Positions 42,890 through 52,980 of a stretch of DNA of 64,000 nucleotides are shown here, piece by piece; positions within the stretch are counted from its first letter, which is position 1; each line of letters starts with the position of its first letter. Below the pieces are notes generated by a model. The model was not told the DNA's origin, did not search any database, and saw nothing but the letters and a program-made list of their open reading frames with translations. The translations under genes were made by a program, and so were the position numbers. The stretch comes from Eutreptiella sp. 'Long Island Sound 2002' (taxonomy: Eukaryota; Euglenozoa; Euglenophyceae; Eutreptiales; Eutreptiaceae). Location of the stretch: the NCBI GenBank assembly GCA_964036045.1, contig OZ038379.1:73179992-73243991 (forward strand), written 5' to 3'.

Positions 42890-43860
42890 GTGGCGCTTGT
42901 GGTTGGGTTTGGGTCCTGCTTGGGCTCGGGTTTCGGCTGCGCCCCGCCACTCCTGGCTGGGGTGTTGGGCTGTGTGTGTGTTTGTGTGCGCGCTCCGCTT
43001 GTACCCCGCCACTCCTCGCCCGGGTGTGCGGTGTGGGTGTGTGTGTTTGGGCTCGGGTTTCGGCTGCGCCCCGCCTCTCCTGGCTGAGGTGTTTGGCCGT
43101 GTCTGTGCTTGTGTGCACGCTCCGCTTGTACCCCGCCACTCCTGGCTGGGGTGTGTAGCGTGGGTGTGTGTGTTTGGGCTTGGGTTTTGGCTGCGCCCCG
43201 CCACTCCTGGTTGGGGTGTTGGGGTGTATGTGTGCTTGTGTGCGTGCTCCGGTTGTACCCCGCCACTCCTAGCCCGGGGGTGCAGTGTGGGTGTGTGTGC
43301 TTGGGCTCGGGTTTCGGCTGCGTACCGCCACTCCCGGCTGGGGTGTTGGGGTGTGTGTGTGCTTGTGTGCGTGCTCCGCTTGTACTCCGCCACTCCTGGC
43401 TGGGTTGTGCGGCGTGGGTGTGTGTGCTTGGGCTCGGGTCTCGGCAGCGCCTTGCCACTCCTGGCTGGGGTGTTGGGGTCTGTGTGCGTTTGTGTGCGCG
43501 CTCCACTTGTACCTAGCCACTCCTGGCTAGGGTGTGCGGCATGGGTGTGTGTGCTTGGGCTCGGGTTTCGTCTGCACCCCGCCACTCCTGGCTGGGGTGT
43601 TCGGCTGTTGCGTGCTTGTATGCGCCCTCCGCTTGTACCCCGCCACTCGTGGCTGGGGTCTGCGGTGTGGGTGTGTGTGTTTGGGCTCGGGTTTCGGCTG
43701 CGCCCCGCCACTCCTGGCTGGGGTGTTGGGTGTGCATGTTTGTGTACGCGCTCCGCTCGTACCCTGCCACTCTTGGCTGGGCTGTGCGGTGTGGGTGTGT
43801 GTGCTTGGGCTCTGGTTTCGGTTGCGCCCCGCCACTCTTGGTGAAGCCGTCTCGGACCCC
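42890..43860 (-). repeat. ~62-bp minisatellite (about 15 units)
   Basis: The core CCCCGCCACTCCTGGCTGGGG recurs at spacings of 57-68 bp from 42946 to 43828, alternating in a higher-order pattern of ~125 bp. Both strands are open in several frames because the units lack stop codons. These frames are not taken as genes. Confidence 0.9.
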
Positions 43861-46225
43861 CGTGGCCAACTTTGGGTCACTTGGGGTGTGTATCTATGTG
43901 CCGGCAAGCCGCCATTGGCTGATATCACACTCTCCCATCCACCTGACCTAACCTGATGTGATAGTGTGATAGGTTTGGCCAATCCGGCTATGAGCGGGCA
44001 TATTCAGTACCGAGGCGCCGCCAGCTGAGATTTATATATCAGAATATCAGGGTTCAACAGGGTTTTTTGTCATAATGTTTCCGTAATTTTTCCGCCTTCC
44101 GTTTTGATTGTCAATGTATCGGCGACTGTCAGTTGGCTCGCGATTTTGCGGTAACCGAATGGTTAACTGTTATTTACAGATATTTTGGCGGAAACCCCGA
44201 TGAAGGGTCAGATTTCATCAGTAAAGGGTTCGTTGCCTCCGCAATTTTCATATTATACACTCGCAAAATTAATCCGATTTGTTCAGACTTTCAGAATCGG
44301 ATTTTCGACTTCGACATCGCCGCACTTGATATGATGAATCTCGAGTGGTCATACATTTTTCCCCGATCACGAATCAACCTTCCTTTTGTTATGTCCTTCA
44401 TTTGGCTTGGAGATATAGTCGAAACAAAAGTGATTCGTGAGACCACTTTGAAGAATCATATCTGCGGCTCACGGCAAGGAATACCAATTTCGAGAATTGG
44501 GTTGGAACCGCCTTGGTCTCAACTTAATTTAGGAAGCATCAAACGCCTTTGTTGTGTATACATGCCCGGTGTAGCAAGGGATAAGGGTCAAGAGGGTAGA
44601 AAGTGATATATGACTCTTGGACCGTGCAACGGAATATTTTATTGCGACTTTCGAGTGTACCGCATGAGTGTTGGGGTTGCATGGAAAATTTCCTTGGGTT
44701 CCTACGTACTTTTAATGTGAAGTTATGTCCATGGAGGGGCATGGCATATCATGGTGGGAGCCACTTTTGGAGGGTATGTGTTATATGCATGGTATGTGCT
44801 TCGATATGCTCACGCCCATGTTATATATCTTCGTGTGGCCGAAGAGATGGGGAGCCACACGTGACAAGAGCTTTGCCCATGTCCCAATTGTGGAATTCAA
44901 AGCGCTAGCCTAAGTCTACCGCGTATGTATTGGTCATGGTATGTTTGGCAAAGAGATCCATGAGTGCACTCCCATTTTCATGGGGCATGTAGATATGAGT
45001 GGCGAAGGTATCTCCATGCGCCCGATTGGGGATCCAAGTGGGGGAATTGTTCGCAAATGGTTCGAATCATTTGTATATGGAACCATGCGCCGATATCATG
45101 GGTAAGCATAGAGATATACTATCATGACAACTTTGTATTTGGACATATTTTCATGTTTTTGACCTCAATTTTTGCTCATGACATGAATGGGGGCAATTGC
45201 GGAAAACCTGCATTAAATAATGACGCATCATCCATCAGCATGTGAAAATCACATTCCGGTTAAAAATGGCAAACTGACACAAAGGTAATCAAATATCGAT
45301 CGACTCTTGGTACCTGTGAAGACAATGTTACAAGTCATTTTCTGATCTGGGACGGTGACATGATAGCCAATTTCTGGATCATCAGTCAGCAAGAATGTCA
45401 TGATGCACGATGGATGGATGTATGATCATGGTCGATCATGACCAATGATGGACGGATGATGGGCAAGCAACACTGAGACCTAAATCAGTGAAATGTGTGA
45501 AATCTGAGTGATGATTGCCATGATACATGCTGATAATGAGATGATCATGCATGATCCAGATGGGGGTCATCATGTGAAATGTACAGAAATCATGATGGAT
45601 GATCCTGAGATAGTCCCTGGTGAACCTAGATCTGCCTCAGCCCCCTTCCAGAACTCGTTCACGACGACTCATCACCGCCCGGCCAGCTCAAGAGCAATGG
45701 TGCACCATAAGTGAAAGAGGTCGCTTGCAAGATCAGAAAGGATCTAGAGCAATGCAAAGGCAGGACGACGTCCGTCAGCACATCCATGGCAAAAGGAAGA
45801 CGTACTGTGGTGTCGCTTCGTGCTCGGTCCAGTGGACTGCTACGTGTGCTTGTGTTGCTCGTCCCTAGGTTTGAATCCCAAACAAGCGTGCAAGGATGAT
45901 CGAATGATGAACACCGGAAGCTGAAGTACTGGAGCTGAGAGCCATCATATGAAAGGGCGCTGAAGACAGGTTTTTCCAGACACATCTCTCCTAGTCTCCA
46001 CAGATGGAGACAAAAAATTCACAACATTTGACAGAAAGTAAGGATTAATGATATGAATGAGGGACCAATCAGTGCAATAAAGGTCTCCGGGGCTAGCTTG
46101 GAGCTATTGACCGAGTTAGCCTTGTAAGGGTTCAAACCTACACCCTTCGGCCTGTGCGCCGAGTGCCATTACCCCTTGGGTACGACTGAGACGAGGTCAA
46201 TGAAGGGTCATCCTTGCTTGATCCG
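43861..46225. other. No confident gene; possible tRNA-like sequence near 46090-46140
   Basis: A 157-codon frame (44133-44606 plus) has no recognised motif. Around 45390-45600 GATGATC/ATGATG words are dense. Near 46090-46140 a TAGCTTGGAGC box and GGTTCAAACC about 40 bp later resemble RNA polymerase III A and B boxes. Confidence 0.35.
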
Positions 46226-47170
46226 TCACAATTTGGTCCTAATCTTCTCATGATGCAAGGAAATGCTTGGTAATCTTGGGGAGGAGGCCATGCAATCTGC
46301 AGTAAGTCCTCCAAGATTTGTTGTCGACAGTGTGGAAGCTCTCTGCTGGTTCCCATGTGTCGTACTTGGCGTGATGGAAGGGGTTTTCCCACCGAACGTG
46401 GAACCGATGTCGTCTGGATCGCGTGAACCAGGCTTGGGGCGATGTCCAAGGATTTGATCCAGGAGATAGTCGTCTTCCTGGGCATCATCCTCAGCAGACA
46501 GCTTCTGATGAGTGTAGCTCAGGTCAACAGGGGCGCCAGTGAGGTCCGTCAGTCGAAGTTTGAGCTGAGAGCTGTGGGCGGCCTTGATTGGGCCTTTGTT
46601 GGTTGAGATCTTGTAGGTTTTGAGGCCAATTCTCTTCTTCAGGACTGCTGATGTCCACCAAGACTTGAACCTGTGGATTCCCACGGGGCGGGGGCGGAGT
46701 AACCAAAGGACATCTCCGTGCTTGTAGACGGGCCTAGGCTCTGTATAATCGCTGCGGTCATCTACGGCAGTTTGCTCTCGGCAGAGGGAGTCTGAGATGA
46801 GGCGATGGAGCTCCTTCTGCTGGGCAACAAACTCCTCAGCAGCGAGGGCCATTCCCGGCTGGTGGCAGGGGAATTGGCTGCTGGTCAAATCCCTGCCAAA
46901 GACAGCAACATAGGGGCTTACACGAGTGGGGCCAGGGAGCTCATGGTAGGCTTGAAGAGCCCGAGAGAGACCCTCGTTCCAAATCACCTTATTCTCTCAA
47001 TGGAGCTTCGCCAGCTTGTCGAACAATTGCCTACCGGCGGTCTCCGCTCGTCCATTACTCCTGGACAGGTAGGTTACGGACTCTGCCTTGTATACACCTT
47101 GTACATGGCAGAATGTCCTGAACCAGGAGCTCACGAAAGCGCTGCCTTTGTCGAATATTAGTTGCCCGTC
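46226..47170 (-). pseudogene. Ty3-type integrase fragment
   Basis: Minus strand: LIFDKGSAFVSSWFR (second catalytic Asp region), SNGRAETAGRQLFDKLAKLH (catalytic Glu), WNEGLSRALQAYHELPG, SPYVAVFGRDL and a GDVLWLLRPRP...VLKKRIG SH3-like C-terminal segment. There is a frame change near 46990. Only the part from the second Asp onward is present. No RT, gag or LTR flanks it, so it is a remnant. It is unlike elements A-C in sequence and lacks a chromodomain. Confidence 0.75.
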
Positions 47171-47930
47171 TGCCCGTTTGCCCGGCCGGAGAGACTCCCG
47201 GCACCTTCGCGGGCACCTTGGGGGGGAGGCGAAGGGCCCTCTTCGCCGGGAGCACGGAGGATTTTCCTCTGGCAGAGGACTCCGAAGCCACATCTTGCCA
47301 ATGGCCTCGGCCACCTTCCGTGCCTCTGCCTCCACCTTGCGCACCATGTCGCTGCGCGCTTTCTTCTCCCACCTCAGCCAAAAGGCTTCCACCCGCGCCA
47401 GTAGTGCCGCCGACTGGTCAACACCGCCGACCTCGCGCGTCCCTGGCAAGACACCTGCGATCTCACTCAGCGGCACCCCACGCACCTTCTGCACCTGGCC
47501 CAGCTCGTCCTCGGTGCAGAGGAGGGCCCACGTGTGGGAGCTGGGGGGCTGCATGTACACGAAGGGAACGAGGAACACTTTCTCCCCTTGCCCCTTCTTG
47601 TGTTTCGCCCAAAACGGGCAAATCAACGTCACCGCATCGCCCGCCGCCTCTCGTCCACCCGCGGTCTTGGCACCCAAGGGCCGCACCAAAATTCCCCGGA
47701 AAATCTTCCAATGGAGCAACCCAGACTGATCCTCCAGAAAAGCCATTCCTGCCTCCACATTGGCAACCTTGCCATACCCATGCACATACCGGACATCGCA
47801 TTCATCGACATCTAGAAATGTCACCTCCCCCAAATCGCCTTCACCAGCTGCGCCATGGTCCCCAGGCTGGGCTGCACCTGTTAGCGGGCCCGGGATCCAC
47901 CAACGCGAAGGGCAAGAAGTTCACCACAAT
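47171..47930 (-). pseudogene. Unrecognised coding segment downstream of intron
   Basis: It follows the splice acceptor TTTCTTTTAG at 47940-47931. The first frame, VVNFLPFALVDPGPANR, is lost after ~20 codons. A second frame from ~47833 encodes EVTFLDVDECDVRYVHGYGK, VFLVPFVYMQPPSSHTWALL and a helical KVEAEARKVAEAIGKMWL stretch. The VRYVHGYGK..VFLVPF pattern is faintly reminiscent of BAH-type domains, but I do not claim it. Two single-base indels would be needed to keep one frame. It runs directly into the integrase fragment near 47170. Confidence 0.45.
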
Positions 47931-48129
47931 CTAAAAGAAACGCAGGAAATACATGAATTTACTGGGATTTTGCGTGCGCAAATGACACGTTTTGTGTCGC
48001 GGGTTGAAATCAGGCAACGACATAAATACCCTATTTTGCGTGCGTAAATGACCTATTTTGCGTCCTCGTCGTGCGTATAACCGATGCGCAAACGATGAAT
48101 TTTCACGCAAAAACAGGGTAATTACACAC
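47931..48129 (-). other. Spliceosomal intron, 199 bp, introner-like
   Basis: The donor AAG|GTGTGTAATT is at 48129 and the acceptor TTTCTTTTAG|ATT ends at 47931. The upstream exon ends at a codon boundary and the downstream exon opens in phase. The interior repeats CATTTGCGCACGCAAAAT and CATTTACGCACGCAAAAT. The sequence aligns along most of its length with the segment upstream of 51053. Confidence 0.65.
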
Positions 48130-48720
48130 CTTTTCATTACATGGGCACACGTATTCTTTCTTCTTCCCGTTCCACTTCACTTTGCCATCGGCTTTGGCTT
48201 GCATGCTGGGCATTGAGGCGGTATAGTGCATCGCCATTGAAACCCACTGCATCTCACGGGCGCTGGGTGCGCGGCTCACAACGAGGCTGCTGGGACAGAA
48301 CCCCAAGTGGACGCAGCCGGGGGCGACGGGGACCCGGACCATGTTGTGCGCCATGGGAGGGGGGATGCAACAGCGGTTGTACCAGGGCATCGAGCACTGC
48401 TCGGCATTCTCGTCCTCCGGCCCCAGTCCCTCCGTTGTAGATGGGCACACGCTAATGGCAGCCGTCCGGACCCGAGTCCCAATGACCCACACGTCACCCA
48501 TGTAGGGGACTTTCTTCTCCATCCCCGGGAGTGTTTTCAGGCGCGCTGACCAACTCAACCTTGGGGCAGGTGGTGCAAGGGGCGGCAAATCACTGCCCGA
48601 AGAGGTTGCCGACGGGTCCTCCTTTGCCTCTTCCTCCTCTGGTTCCTCCGGCTCGACAAACATCAGGTCCGGGACATTCTTAGGTTTCACCACATTTGCG
48701 AGTGTGCGGAACTTTTCCAG
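48130..48720 (-). CDS. Unrecognised ORF/exon in frame after the dioxygenase stop
   Basis: Starting directly after TAG 48723-48721 in the same frame: LEKFRTLANVVKPKNVPDLM, an acidic PEEPEEEEAKED segment, a Pro-rich linker, then a compact Cys-containing part (MPWYNRCCIPPPMAHNMVRV, WNGKKKEYVCPCNEK) ending at the splice donor. The first ATG is at 48693. It may be a separate gene, or the second part of a longer protein if the UAG is read through or spliced out (TTTTCCCCCTTTTAG also looks like a 3' splice site). I do not recognise the family. Confidence 0.5.
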
Positions 48721-49710
48721 CTAAAAGGGGGAAAAAATCATCCTCCCCGGCCCACCAGCTCCACAATGGATCAACATCCCATCCATCAGCAAAACACTGC
48801 CCCGCTTTTGCTCGACTACATGCCACGTGTTGGACGCGTGGTAGCCATGGCTCGTCCCCGGTGCAACTTGCAGGGATTTTTCTGGGGGATCGTCCTGAAG
48901 CGATACGAAAACCACCCTCGTGTCCGGGGCACCGCGCAACGTAAGCATGAAATCGCGGTGCGGCCATTGGTAGCCCCGCCAAGGGGGGGCGTCCATCCGT
49001 TCCACCAACCGGGGCTCGCGGTCCACCAGGTCATCCAACACCGGGAAAAGGTCTCCCAAAATGCGCAACAAACGCCAGTTAATATTCGAGGGAAACCACT
49101 TGTCCACCGTTCCCGGGGCGGTCTGCCGGCGCCTACCTCCTTGGTTGTGGCCCTGAAGGAGAATGTCTTCCCAATTCTCCTCTCCCTCCAAATGCAACGC
49201 ACACAACTGATCCACCAAGTCCCTTGGCAGAATGTCCTCCACCAAACGGTAGCCTGTGGCCTCATATTCCTCGAGAGTCCTAGAGGGCGGATCCGGCAAC
49301 GGATGCCGAGACACAGGGTATTTCACTGCGATGTTTGGCGACGGGCAACCCTTGCCAAGCGCAAAAAAATCGTCCTGCGTTACAGAAATTGTGGGCTGCG
49401 TCAAATCAGGGATGGCCGGTCCTTTCAAGGCCTCACGCCGACCTACGGACTGAATCGCTCCGTAGGCCAACGAGTCCTGAAATTTGGACTCCCGGAAAAA
49501 AATGTATGTGTCCGTGTCGAGCTTCTCTGCCCAATGTTTCACCTTGACGGGGTCTGACCACATCCGTCGGTTACCGGCCTCCTTTTTGTGGTCTGCATCC
49601 GGCAGATTGTACACCGCCACATATTGCCTTTGGGGGCCTTGGGCACGTTGCATCAGTGCAAACAATGCCGTTAGGGTGTCTGCGCTGAGTTGCAGGAATA
49701 TTCCCATTGG

Positions 49711-50628
49711 AAATTAGAGCGTGTTAACACGGCCGGCCAATACAGAGGTAGAAAGTGCCCCCCCACCCCCTCCTGTATTGTGTTAACACAGGCCCAACAT
49801 GGACCTGAAAAGTACCCCCCCTCTCTTTGTCCACCCCATGGCAACACAAGAAGCCAAAGATTTTGTGTTCTGTTGTGTGGTGTTGTGTTGTGTTGTGTTG
49901 TGTTGTGTTGTGTTGTGTTGTGTTGTGTTGTGTTGTGTTGTGTTGTGTTATGTTGTGTTGTGTTGTGTTGTGTTGTGTTGTGTCCTGTTGTGTTGTGTTG
50001 TGTTGTGTTGTGTTGTGTTGTGTTGTGTTGTGTTGTGTTGTGTTGTGTTGTGTCGTGTTTGGTTGCCCAACCCAACCAACCCAACCCAAACCAACCCAAC
50101 CCAACCCAATCAAACAGAACCCAACACAACCCAACACAACACAACACAACACAACACAACACAACACAACACAACAGGACACAACACAACACAACACAAC
50201 ACAACACAACACAACAACACAACACAACACAAAACAACACAACACAACACAACACAACACAACACAACACAACACAACACAACACAACAACACAACACAA
50301 CACAAAACAACACAACACAACACAACACAACAGAGCAAAATAAAAAAGAAGAACACTGCACAAAATGACACAAGAAAAAAACTCAAAGCGAAAAAGGAAT
50401 GACACAACACAACATAACACAACATAAGACAAAAGGAAAACAACACAACACAACACAACACAACACAACACAACACAGCAACACGTACCACAAAACACCA
50501 CCTATTGGACGTGTTAACACGGCCCCAACAAAGGCGGTGCAAAGTACCCCCCCATCCCCTCATGTGTTGTGTTAACACAGGCGCAACACAAACCTGAAAA
50601 GTACCCCCCCTCCCCCCCCTGCCTATTG
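49711..50628. mobile_element. 918-bp insertion with 8-bp TSD and giant microsatellite inverted repeat
   Basis: CCCATTGG occurs at 49703-49710 and 50629-50636, and removing the insert restores one continuous reading frame. Inside, two ~100-bp direct repeats (49721-49816 and 50511-50609), each with two GTGTTAACAC palindromes and ending CCTGAAAAGTACCCCCC, bracket (TGTTG)n and (CAACA)n tracts. No terminal inverted repeat or open frame of interest is visible. An 8-bp duplication suggests a cut-and-paste element; the direct-repeat pair could be short LTR-like ends. Confidence 0.7.
49865..50335. repeat. (TGTTG)n / (CAACA)n inverted microsatellite, potential ~200-bp hairpin
   Basis: About 200 bp of TGTTG units (49865-50062) are followed by a ~55-bp CCAACC-rich spacer and then about 215 bp of CAACA units (50116-50333). 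The two arms are complementary. A shorter CAACA tract follows at 50403-50476. Long frames of CVVL or NTTQH repeats on both strands are products of the repeat. Confidence 0.95.
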
Positions 50629-51052
50629 CCCATTGGGGCAGAGCTCAACCAGTGGTATAGGCCTAGAGCAAAATTGCTCAAAACGCCCTTGGACAAAGCA
50701 ACTGAACCAGCCTGCAGGTTGACCCTCACCAAAGATTTCAAGGGTTCACTTTTTTCCTGCTGCATTTTTTGCAGCCGCTCTCTCACCGAGCAAACATCCT
50801 CGGGAATAGCCGGCAACCCCTTAATCTCGCTCACCGAGAGTGCACAATCCAAAAAAAGGATCCCAGTACCCGCCACATTTTCCACACCTACCACCTTCAC
50901 ATACTCATCAACAACCTGCCGCGGTGGCTCATGGGTGGTGTGGGGAGGAGGTGCGGGCTTGGGCGGTGGCTGCGGGTCCCCGGGGGCATGGACAGCGGCC
51001 TTGGCTCTGGTCTTCGTGCCAGGCATGTCCCATAAAAGAGAAGCCCCTAAGA

Positions 51053-51240
51053 CTGAAAGAGGCAATTACATGGATTTTGCGTGCGCAAATGGCCTGATTT
51101 GTGTCCGCAACAAAATTCACGAGATAAGTAAATAAGCCCTTTTACGTGGGTAAATTACCCTTTTTGCGTCCGAGCTAAACTTATAGTAACCACGCAAATA
51201 CACCCTTTTACGCGCGCAAGAAGGCTGTAAAGAGCAATAA
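51053..51240 (-). other. Introner-like sequence upstream of the dioxygenase gene (probable intron 3' part)
   Basis: On the minus strand it ends GCCTCTTTCAG at 51053. It shares GGACGCAAAA, ATTTAC.CACG.AAAA, GGACACAAA and CATTTGCGCACGCAAAATCC, in the same order, with the intron at 48129-47931. The donor is not clear; a GTAAAAGGGTG near 51210 is a candidate. If real, the gene has an upstream exon beyond 51240. Confidence 0.5.
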
Positions 51241-51467
51241 TTGCGTGTACATGGTGGTGTTGTGGTGCAAGAGACGTAAAATTAACAAAACACCTCCGTT
51301 TTCACCCATGTTTCAGCTTATTTGCATGCAAATGTGTCCGTTACACATCATAAGAGAGGGCAAGGTGAGCAAACACGTACAAAGCAAGTTATTGATTTTT
51401 CACCCATTTTACCTGGTTTTTACCTGGTTTTAACTTGAGAAACAATTTGGGCCTGTACTTCGTAGTT

Positions 51468-52420
51468 ACAAGCCAAGTGGCCCAGGACGGGACACACACA
51501 ACACAAAGCACCGAGCCAGAACACCGGCAAACAAGAGGCAAGTCGCCCAGGACACCGCACACGCAACACAACGCACCGAGCGGGCACACGGTTGAACAGG
51601 AACCAAGTGGCCCAGGACACCGCACACGCACCACAACACACTGAGCGAGCACACCGGTGAACAGAGGCAAAGGGGCCTAGGACACCACACACGCAACACA
51701 ACGCACAGAGCGGGGACACCGGTGAACACGAGCCAAGTGGCCCAGGACACTGCAGACGCTACACAACGTACCGAGCGGGCACACCGGTGAACACGACCGA
51801 AGTGGCCCAGGACACCGCACACGCAACACAACGCACCGAACGAGCACACCGGTGAACAGGAGCCAAGTGGCCAAGGACACCGCACACGCAGCATAACTTG
51901 CCGAGCGGGCACACTCGTGAACAATAGCCAAGTGGCCCACGTAACCGCACACGCAACACAACGCACCGAGCGAGCACATCCGTGAACAGCAGCCAAGTGG
52001 CCCATGACACCGCACACGCAACACAACGCACCGAGCGGGCACACTGGTGAACACCAGCAAAGGGGCCCATGACACCGCACACGCAACACAACACACCAAG
52101 CGGGCACACCGGTGAACGGAAGCCAAGTGGCCCATGACACGGCACACACAACACAATGCACCGAGAAGGCACACCGGTGAACAGGAGCCAATTGCCTCAG
52201 GACACCGCACACACGACAGAACGCATGGAGCGGGCACACCTGAGAACAGGAGCCAGATGGCCAAGGACACAGCACACACAGCACACTGCTCAGGCACACT
52301 GGTGCACAAGAGCCAAGAGGCCAACGACACCGCACGCAGAACACGCCAGTCGCGCGCATCGGTGAACAGGAACCAAGGGGCCGTGGACACCGCACACACG
52401 AGCGCACCTAGGGCGGCTGA
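51468..52420 (+). repeat. ~60-bp minisatellite (about 15 units)
   Basis: The unit contains GTGAACAGGAGCCAAGTGGC followed by CCAGGACACCGCACACGCAA and CGAGCGGGCACACCG, repeated with substitutions and small indels. The minus strand is open in two frames for about 300 codons (Cys/Val/Leu-rich), a consequence of unit composition. Confidence 0.9.
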
Positions 52421-52980
52421 GGGACGGGAAACAACAAACCGCACCCCATGGGTCGGGCGCACTAGGGCGACCCAGCCGACCCACCGGGCCAGCAGCACGG
52501 GCGGTACCCCCAGGCCGGTGTTCCGAGCCCGGCCAAGCTGCATCGGGGACCATGGCAAACGTCACCCGAAGCCATGGAAGCAACCGGTGACAGGCGAGCC
52601 GGTACACAGTCCCGGAGGGGGTTGCCCGCCAAGCAGAGGGGCCCGGCAATTCAAGCCGCAGGGGTGAGGTGATCGTACCGTAGACTCGCGGGAAAAATAC
52701 CTCCTGTGGTGAGAGATACTCCACACAGCTGGGCAGCCCCCCAGAGCTGCCGCCCAAAGGTGGGGGCACTACCCATGGATACATGTGGGGACACCCTCCC
52801 ACCCGGGACACCTGGACTGGGTGGCCGCGACATTGCCTTCCCAAGCGCCTCCAGGGCCGGCTTAAGGGGCACCGAAAAAAGGGCTGTGGGAGGGACAGGA
52901 TGTCTCCTTGGTAAGAGCTTCTTCTTGCATTGTCAAAGGAGGCATCCCGAGCTCCCGAAGATACCTACCTACCTACCTCT
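51468..52980 (+). mobile_element. Minisatellite-headed GC-rich unit with (ACCT)n tail, plus orientation
   Basis: Order: ~60-bp tandem array (51468-52420), GC-rich body (52420-52960), then TACCTACCTACCTACCT at 52965-52978. The body block GCCGCCCAAAGGTGGGGGC ... GGGGACACCCTCCC matches the body of the unit at 42420-42890. There are no coding domains and I could not define a target-site duplication. It lies directly upstream of the dioxygenase gene on the other strand. Confidence 0.5.

Larger units (their letters stand above)
42355..43860 (-). mobile_element. Minisatellite-headed GC-rich unit with (ACCT)n tail, minus orientation
   Basis: Read on the minus strand: a tandem array of ~62-bp units (43860-42890), a GC-rich unique body (42890-42420) and a terminal (ACCT)n tract (42415-42355). 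The unit at 51468-52980 has the same order, and the bodies share CCGCCCAAAGG followed by GGGG..CACCCTCCC. I found no target-site duplication or coding domain, so the assignment as a retroposon rests on this shared layout. Confidence 0.5.
48721..51026 (-). pseudogene. 2-oxoglutarate/Fe(II) dioxygenase-like gene, interrupted by a 918-bp insertion
   Basis: ATG at 51026 (MPGTKTRAKAAVHAPGDPQP), Pro-rich N-terminus, then a helical region to 50629; it resumes at 49710 and stops at TAG 48721. Without the insert and one 8-bp duplicate the length is exactly 460 codons. The C-terminal ~100 residues have the phytanoyl-CoA-hydroxylase-type pattern: WPHRDFML (HxD iron ligands), LQVAPGTSHG, then SVLLMDGMLIHCGAGGPGR (distal His and 2-oxoglutarate-binding Arg). 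This predicts a non-haem iron oxygenase; the substrate is unknown. No GT..AG pair at the insertion junctions would splice it out cleanly, so the allele is probably disrupted. An introner-like sequence lies just upstream. Confidence 0.65.

Noticed and set aside
42890-43860. CRISPR-like array
   Set aside because: Contiguous minisatellite units without unique spacers, in eukaryotic DNA.
44133-44606. 157-codon plus ORF as a gene
   Set aside because: No motif, no supporting context and an unremarkable composition.
951-48723. Reassignment of UAG to a sense codon, suggested by several in-frame UAGs followed by open frames
   Set aside because: The 1684-codon pol of element C and the 1383-codon gag of element A contain no internal UAG. 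Reassigned codes would be expected to use it regularly.
49865-50402. Long ORFs (about 190-280 codons) across the TGTTG/CAACA tracts
   Set aside because: They are translations of a pentanucleotide repeat in every frame and have no protein features.
49711-50628. A normal intron in the dioxygenase-like gene
   Set aside because: Neither junction at the duplicated CCCATTGG offers a GT..AG or GC..AG pair that would restore the frame, although cryptic sites cannot be excluded.
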